Shown: piece by piece, positions 58,001 through 64,000 of the stretch | Numbering within the stretch: position 1 is the stretch's first letter | How the letters are laid out: each line of letters starts with the position of its first letter | Source of the DNA: Cinnamomum chago | Lineage: Eukaryota; Streptophyta; Magnoliopsida; Laurales; Lauraceae | Assembly (NCBI GenBank): GCA_038049695.1 | Contig: CP142452.1 | Location: 67,337,501-67,401,500 of the forward strand | Direction: 5' to 3' | DNA: 64,000 nt | The notes under the pieces: model-generated | What the model was told of the DNA's origin: nothing | What the model saw: the letters and a program-made list of their open reading frames with translations, nothing else | Databases searched by the model: none | Translations under genes and position numbers: made by a program

Positions 58001-61000
58001 AAAAAAAGGAAAGAAAAAATACCATGATCACAAACACAAGATAATAGAAAGAAGCAGGAGCAGCACTCCAAAAGGTCCATGACAAATCATAGGCACGACA
58101 CGATTGCGCTAGGCACAAGTTTTTTTTTTTTTTTTTTGGTTCTAAAATTTGGAAGATCCCATATTACAGGTTTATTAAATATTAAAATGCATGGCCCTAA
58201 CCCAACTATAACCTAATGTATGTCATAGATAATGCAATTTAAAAGGGTTGTGGATGTTAGTTACAATTAGGGTTTTTTACTTGAATTATTAGGATATTAT
58301 CATTCATATTGTTATTAGTTAGGATAAGAGATGACCTCTTACTATTGTAACTAAGGTTAAATTAATCTTGTGATGTGATTAATTTTTCTAATTTATCTCA
58401 TTGTACTCCACAAATATCTCCAGTTGTCTGGACTATAGTCATTAGAAAAAAAGTTGTAGGAGTGGATGCCTTAGAAGACCGTGCTTAGGGACTATTGGCT
58501 AATTTACCCCAAAAAAAATTGCACCATGTATTTCTAAACAGTCCTAGAGATCCCTATTTCTTCAATTTTCCTGAAATCACGCTTTCAAGAAAAGATAGTT
58601 TGGTTTTTGCTACGGCTTGATTATGCATCAGTCTGCTACGCAGATAGGATGTAAGCACAATATTTCTCTTGGTTTTCTCGATCCGATCTACGAAGAAGAG
58701 TGCTAGGAACAGGGGTAAGAAGAGATAGTAGTGACTTTTCTTGGTTTTACCTCTTGGGGACTTAGAAGAGTGAGAGGGTCTTCGTCTTTGATGATTGGTA
58801 GATCACACATAGAAAAATAAAGGGATTGATGAATGACTAGTTTTAGAAAGGTACATTAAAGTTGATCTAAATTATTATGTCTTCTTGTCCCTCTATATTG
58901 TAAGTTTGGATATCTAAAATCAATGTTAGAGTCATTTTTTATCCATCTGATATTTTTGATACCTCTTCGTTACCCTATCTCCAATATATTTGGTGCATCT
59001 AGTTGAGTTCCATATTAGTTAGTCATTTTCTAAAGAAAAATTTGTTGATGCCATTACTACGTAGAACGAAATCATTTATCAAAAAACATAATCCATATAG
59101 CACAATCGCTGAAAACCCATTGGGTTCAGTCTAGCTATTTAAATTCTTTTCATTTAAAAATCAGTCATAGAAAAAAGGGCCACCCATGCTCTTTTCCATA
59201 AGCACTTATGGATTGTCTGCGTGAGTGAGCTATTTGGAGGATGGAGCTTTATTATTTTTCTTGTAAAAAGGAAAGAAAATAACAAAAGAATTATATAAAT
59301 TGGGCTTTAACAACTTATTTCTTCTTCTTCATCTTCTTGAGTTTTTTTCTTTGACCATAATATGATGTGGTCTCATTTGGATTCATATGATGGAGAAACA
59401 ATTAGGAGCTTAAGGAAATGATTAAGCCTGAGGAGGTTCTGACTTTCACATGATAATGATGATTACTTCTTTGGTACCTCCCTAGAGTTTATTTATTATT
59501 GTTGCATGGTTGCGAGTCGATGTGCGAATTTAATTTCCTGAAGAATTAGAATCTGGTTCTATATCATTTAGTTAATTTTCTTTTAAAGTTAGGGCTAGTC
59601 CTACCAGTTGCCACTATTATTGTTGAGAGAGTATTTTTTGCTATGAAAATCATGAAGAATCGATTGTGCGATTGAATGAAAGATGACTGGATGAATGATT
59701 GTTTGTTTGTATTCATCGAGAAGATATATTTAATAGCATGATAATGACACAATCATGTGACACTTTCAAAACACGAAGAACCATTAAGGGCCATTATAAA
59801 AACTCCTTTTAGACTAGAGCGACTTTTTGTGTCTATTCAGATGTAATACATTTTCTTTTTTTCTATTGTTAATGTAAAAAAAGATTTTGGCAAAATCTAG
59901 TAAAAGTTCAGCCCCGCTCAAACGAGAATCTCGAGTCCACCACTGCCTCTACAAAAAAGAACCTTAAGTTGGAAGGCGAATTATGTCTTCCTTTAATTTA
60001 TGCTTCATAAGTTTCAAAATCTAGGGGGGAAAGAACTTCGAGCATGGAATAGAGATTTTTAAAGAATTTGATGTGGTAATTGTGTGACTTACTTCATATT
60101 TCAAGTGGTCTGTACGGTAGAACTTTTCTCCGGGCATCAATTCGTTCTCTATTTCATCGACAGTATTTAGAATTGCAACATAACAAGGCCTCAGATATTC
60201 TGGCAGTTGATCCACGACACTGAGATCCCACCTGAAAAATCAAGTACTCAATTGCTATTTTTTCTCTTAAAACACACTTATAATGAGTATGAAAAAAAAA
60301 AGTTCACCCATGAGGAATTAGAGATTCCTAATGTGGAATGGAAATTACATAGAATTGGGAGCATATGTTTGCAACGAAAATCATTGATTAGATGATAATC
60401 AGCGTAGATTATTTTAATGCTAGAAAATACTGGGTCTTCAATTTGTTTGGTCTACATATTAGAAGGTTCTTCAGTTCTATGGGCCTTCACAAGAAAATAT
60501 AGGGGCCAACAACTACTTAAAATTAATGGAACGGTTTGAAAGGAGAGTGAAATGGTTTTGGCTACTTACTTTTCAGTTCAAAATGGATCATCTTGATGAA
60601 TTTCTAGGGTTGTTTCCACTAATTGATATGGGTTTTACTTCAAGAGATTCTACAGTTTGAAACAAATCTCATGGCATTTCAATCTTTAAATAAGTTCTTT
60701 TTCTTTCCATCTCAACAACTTGCTATTTTCTGACTGAGCTCAACTAACCTAGTTGTGGGCTAAGACAAGGAGATCCTTCCTCTTTCTTCTTATCTCTTAA
60801 CTTTGGCTAAGGAAGTCTTGCGCATAAATATATATAATCTTGTTCTCACAGGAGAATTAAATCCTATATACACGTGTAATTACTCTACACCTATATGTCA
60901 TTTTTTTTATTTTCCATTTTATTTTCTTTTTTTTTTGCTGATGATGTTCTTCTCCTGCTCGATGCTCGCCCTAAAAGCCTCAAAGCTCTTGAAGCAGTCT

Positions 61001-63308
61001 TGAACTCCTACCAAGACATCTCTGGTCAACATATTAATTTCTAAAAAAGGAAGTTATTCTATGGAAATGTAACATTGGAACCAAGGCTAAAGTTATGGAT
61101 ATTCTAAACATCCATCCCAATGCTCTTCCCTCAAAGTATCTTGGAGCTCCTTTCTTTCATGGTAGGTCTAACAAGGACCTCTTCTCTCCATTGATTGATT
61201 CAACCCGTAAGCGTTTGACTGGATGGTGATTCAAGTCCCTCTCTTTTGTAGGAAGACTTCTTTTGGTTAGACATGCCTTCAGAAGCATCCCAATTCATTC
61301 CCTCAAGGTCTTCCCCCTACCATAAAGCATCATCAAAGCTATGGAGTCCCTTTGTCGTAATTTTCTATAGTTGGGAAGCGGCCAAAAGATCAAAAGCAAC
61401 CTAATTGCTTCGAAGACCATTATCCTTCCCAGATTTGAGTATTGTGGGCTCATTCTTTGGAGGACGGTCGAAGTTAATGAAGCATCCTCCCTCATGTTGG
61501 CTTAGAAAGCTATGGTTCACAGCTAGAGTGTTGCGATTGGAAACTCTCAAGTTAGCCCCTTCCTTAGGGTTTTTCTCATGCATAGGAAAAATAATGAATG
61601 CTCTATAGCTTCTATCCTCCATAAAAGTAATATATAGAAAATAGGGGGTGGTTGTTCGGCTGCTGTTTAGACAAATAACTCACTATTCAATGGTCCTAGT
61701 GTTGAGTTTTTTCCCAACATTTCTTTCAACCCAGATGATCGTGTGAATGCCTTTATTTCTTAGGGATTATAGATTTTTCCTCCTTACTTCAACTTGGAAG
61801 TCAAGACGTTTTTGTAGGGATGTTGCATGCAAGCCCCCTGTTCTTGCTTTTTCCTCGGATTAGCTCTACGTGGCAGCTACCACCTCTAGCTTGATGCCAC
61901 TCAAGACTTCTTGGGATGCGATCAGATGAAATGGTTTCTATCAACCATGGGCCTCTTTTATTTGGAATTCTCTAATGCAATCGAGAATCTCTTGTTTCAG
62001 TTGGAAACTCTTCTATAGAAGACTCCCCACTTCTGATTGGGTTCAGATGAGAGGAATCAATCTTGCATCTACCTGCCTACTATGTTTGATAAATTCAAAC
62101 TTCAGTCCCCAATGCTCTATTGTCGATGACGTTTAGAAGCCGGTTCTTTCTATGGGTCATTTGAACCTCCCTCCCAACCCCTCGGTCTATAGACCAACCT
62201 ATCTAATGGAGTAGATGCTAAAGTCATGAAAGGCATTGGAGCAATTTTCCTATCCACTAGTTTCTCCATCTGGAAGGTGAGATGCACTTAATTCTTCTCC
62301 AATAACAATATGGCTCCCTTGCAAATCCTTGATTATGCCATGGCAGACATATCCTTCTCTCTCAAGAGGCCGAAGTCTTCTATAGTGCTCTCAACATCCA
62401 AGAATGACCATTTGATTTATGTTTTGCTTTTCTTTGCTACATTCCCCCTTCATCTCCTCTGTTGCTTAGTAATGTTCTTCTTTTGGACCTCTTGGGCTTG
62501 TTTCTTTTGGACCAGTCTTTTAACCCCTTTCCTTAATGGCATACTTTTGTAACTTGGAAAAAAAAAACCAAGAACAAGTCAGAGTTTGTTCTAATACTAG
62601 TTCAGATTCATTCAGGCTTACTGTTCGAGAAATTCTATTGGTCAAAATTTTACTAATCCATATGGGTTTTATTACTTCAAGAAATCTTACTGTTCGAAAC
62701 AGATATCAAGGTATATCCATCTCAAAAAAAATTCTTTTTCTGTCCATTTCAACAACTTGCTATTTTCTGACCTTACTCAAGTAACCAAGACGAGTTTGAG
62801 TTTGATCTAATATTTGTTTAGATTCAATCAGACTTGTGTGACTCATTTAACTTGCTGATCACAAACTTTTTCGACTAGCCCTAACTCGCACAACTCGAAT
62901 TTAATTTTATAACGCCCTAACTCGCACAACTCGAATTTAATTTTATAACCATGCTTGAAATACTTGGCCCCCTTGGCCAACTGATTATGGACAATGTGCA
63001 ACCTAGAAATATAGTCTATACATAGTTATTTCATCTACTTTTCAAGTTTGTAGGTAAAGGAGGAGAAAGAAAAGTGCATAATATCAAACCTTTTGATTGC
63101 ATCAGTAAATACTTTGAGATCCTCAAATCTTCCGTCAACGTCGAAGTTGTCATCAATGATAGAAACAAGCTTAAACATTCTTACAACTATGTTTCTACCT
63201 CGGGCATATTGTGGTTCAAAATAAAAACCCAACATCCAGTAGTAGCCTTCCACCAATCGATCTCTTGCAAAAGGATACTTAGCTGCAAGGCCTATGTCCT
63301 TCCACCAC
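54722..63308 (-). CDS. Terpene synthase copy 3 (TPS-a, sesquiterpene synthase-like), exons 4-7; 5' part beyond window
   Basis: Exons 4 (63090-63308), 5 (60093-60231), 6 (57647-57895) and 7 (54722-55015) are 219, 139, 249 and 294 nt, with GT/AG borders, matching phases and no stop: about 299 codons of the C-terminal catalytic domain. RxR is seen in PFARDR, the Mg-binding DDxxD as IIDDNFDVDG, and the second metal site as GDDIQSNE followed by HE across the exon 6/7 border. The family converts farnesyl diphosphate to sesquiterpenes in the cytosol; the product cannot be told. Exons 1-3 would lie to the right of the window. Intron 4 holds a LINE and intron 6 an inverted-repeat element. The C-terminus has DLIP where DPIP is usual. 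Confidence 0.9.
56464..57300. mobile_element. Inverted-repeat element in intron 6 of TPS copy 3
   Basis: About 70 bp inverted ends: TGAAAAATCCCATAATTTGG...CAGATTGTACAATACAAAC at the left, and inverted GGGAAAAATCCCGGAATTTG...CAGATTGTACAACACAAAC at the right. The interior contains repeated AGCGACGCTAGCAT motifs (57132-57180). No protein domain. Confidence 0.7.
57647..57895 (-). CDS. TPS copy 3 exon 6 (start of NSE/DTE motif)
   Basis: 249 nt; reads TKAIVQGYFKEVVWLNSGY, SLVTAGYIYLSAASFVGMG, TRPKFMMDSSLIGRL and GDDIQSNE; acceptor TTAG, donor GTAAAATC. Confidence 0.92.
57896..60092. other. Intron 5 of TPS copy 3
   Basis: 2.2 kb of AT-rich intron with a T run (58120-58137). No gene is seen inside. 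Confidence 0.55.
60093..60231 (-). CDS. TPS copy 3 exon 5
   Basis: 139 nt; reads MDQLPEYLRPCYVAILNTV then DEIENELMPGEKFYRTDHLK; acceptor TTTTCAG, donor GTAAGT. Confidence 0.92.
60751..62654 (+). mobile_element. Decayed LINE in intron 4 of TPS copy 3
   Basis: The plus strand reads GLRQGDPSSFFLLSLTLAK, then FADDV...LLDARPKSLKALEAV (reverse-transcriptase palm motifs), FFHGRSNKDLFSPLIDSTRK, KSLSFVGRLLLVRHAFRSIP and IIKAMESLCRNF, with several stops and frame changes. It is antisense to the TPS gene. Diverged direct repeats of about 130 bp flank it (60622-60750 and 62655-62786). Confidence 0.8.
62787..63089. other. Intron 4 sequence of TPS copy 3
   Basis: Contains a 35-40 bp tandem duplication (CTAACTCGCACAACTCGAAT, twice, 62881-62946). 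Otherwise plain intron. Confidence 0.6.
63090..63308 (-). CDS. TPS copy 3 exon 4 (RxR and DDxxD)
   Basis: Reads [37 protein letters not shown] then KLVSIIDDNFDVDGRFEDL and FTDAIKR; AG acceptor at 63309-63310 and GT donor at 63088-63089. The aspartate-rich motif is complete. Confidence 0.92.
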
Positions 63309-63904
63309 CTACAGGAGATAAAATCATAAGCCACAATATATATTATAGGACTGAACAATTTGTGTTGTCCACGAGTAACAATTGGATGAATCATACTCAA
63401 ATATATCAAGCCCATGAAAATAGTATATAGGAGTTTTTATACATGCCATCTCTGAAAGCATAACCGCCTGAATTAAGGGCATAGACCGAAATTTCCATAA
63501 GCAGATCCAACTTAGATTGACCATTTATGCATCTCTTATCATGCACACTCAAGTGTAACAATTGGGGCCCCACCACTCAAGAGGAATGGGGGGATCCAAA
63601 GATCTTGATGGGCCCTACCTTTACATAAAGCTTCAAGCTCATCAGATCATCTTATCCCCTTGATCTGTGGCCCACAAATTTAATGTATTTATATAAAAAT
63701 AAAAAATAAACCCTTGATCCAATGATCTTAGTCCATTTGGATCAATATAGGAAGAAAATGGAATCAGTGACATTTAGGGGTGTGTTTGAGTGTAGTCCAT
63801 TTGGACTGGTGATCAAGTGGACCCCACTAGGCGGTGTGCGCGGAAGCTCCCAACACGAGGTGTGTAACGTGCTTGTGTGTGAATAGATATATATATATAT
63901 ATAT
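63309..63904. other. Intron 3 of TPS copy 3 and non-coding sequence
   Basis: The first 200 bases match the intron 3 sequence beside copy 2 exon 4 (35084-35280), confirming common descent. The remainder shows no exon 3. Confidence 0.55.
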
Positions 63905-64000
63905 AGAAATGCTCTCACCTTACTATAAGAGATACAGTTGAGCCCTCACATCCATATTCGATGCCAACGACTTAAATGTGAGGGTCGCCGCCCCTATCTC
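63905..64000. mobile_element. MITE of the 85-234 family, cut by the window edge
   Basis: CTCTCACCTTACTATAAGAG and CCCTCACATCCATATTC match the MITE at 85-234; only the left half is in the window, after a (TA)n run. Confidence 0.65.

Noticed and set aside
63324-63524. Open frame similar to one beside TPS copy 2 (MA.IKTPIY... SNCY)
   Set aside because: The similarity is shared intron 3 sequence of duplicated genes; it runs across the exon 4 acceptor without any TPS domain.

Overview
This is a 64 kb stretch of plant (flowering-plant) nuclear DNA. The evidence is spliced sesquiterpene-synthase exons with the standard plant exon sizes, AT-rich intergenic sequence, and plant LTR retrotransposons, LINEs, CACTA, hAT, PIF/Harbinger, MITE and Helitron sequences. 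The species cannot be fixed from the window. No rRNA, tRNA gene, CRISPR array or complete single-exon host gene is visible. || The host content is a terpene synthase (TPS-a type) cluster of three paralogues, all on the minus strand. Copy 1 (8154-21118) has a TATA box, exon 1 and exons 4-7 with good splice sites, but no exons 2-3 were found, and it has stop codons in exons 6 and 7. Copy 2 (34671-about 36660) keeps exon 3, a truncated exon 4 and exon 7; an internal deletion joins exon 4 to the end of intron 6. Copy 3 (54722-63308, continuing beyond the right edge) has intact exons 4, 5, 6 and 7 (219, 139, 249 and 294 nt) with the RxR, DDxxD and NSE/DTE metal-binding motifs. It is the only candidate for a working enzyme. 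Copies 2 and 3 share their 3' flank, including a GA microsatellite, so they are the closest pair. || Almost everything else is transposon-derived. 0-8 kb: a MITE, a foldback element, and three LTR-like non-coding blocks with GC-rich palindromes. 8-21 kb: copy 1, whose introns hold a 1.16 kb inverted repeat, a hAT-type element, a 5'-truncated LINE, a retrotransposon LTR and a Gypsy-like LTR plus gag fragment. 21-26.5 kb: an inverted-repeat element abutting the copy 1 TATA box, an LTR-like copy with a 31-base C run, a CACTA end, and a 1.27 kb dispersed repeat. 26.5-30.6 kb: a decayed PIF/Harbinger element (transposase and Myb/SANT-like genes) with a hAT-type element inside the Myb-like gene. 31-34 kb: an RRM exon fragment, a purine-rich tract and a 1659 bp solo LTR with perfect target duplication. 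36.7-41.8 kb: a solo LTR and a 4.1 kb non-coding TG...CA element. 43.4-46.4 kb: a Helitron carrying fragments of an oligopeptide-transporter gene and a xanthine dehydrogenase/aldehyde oxidase gene. 47-50 kb: a second TG...CA element. 51.7-54.5 kb and 60.7-62.6 kb: two further LINEs beside and inside copy 3. || The two most interesting signals are the Helitron with two captured, oppositely oriented gene fragments, and a palindrome class, CG-N-TCGA-N'-CG. That palindrome recurs in five otherwise different non-coding elements with a different middle base per family.
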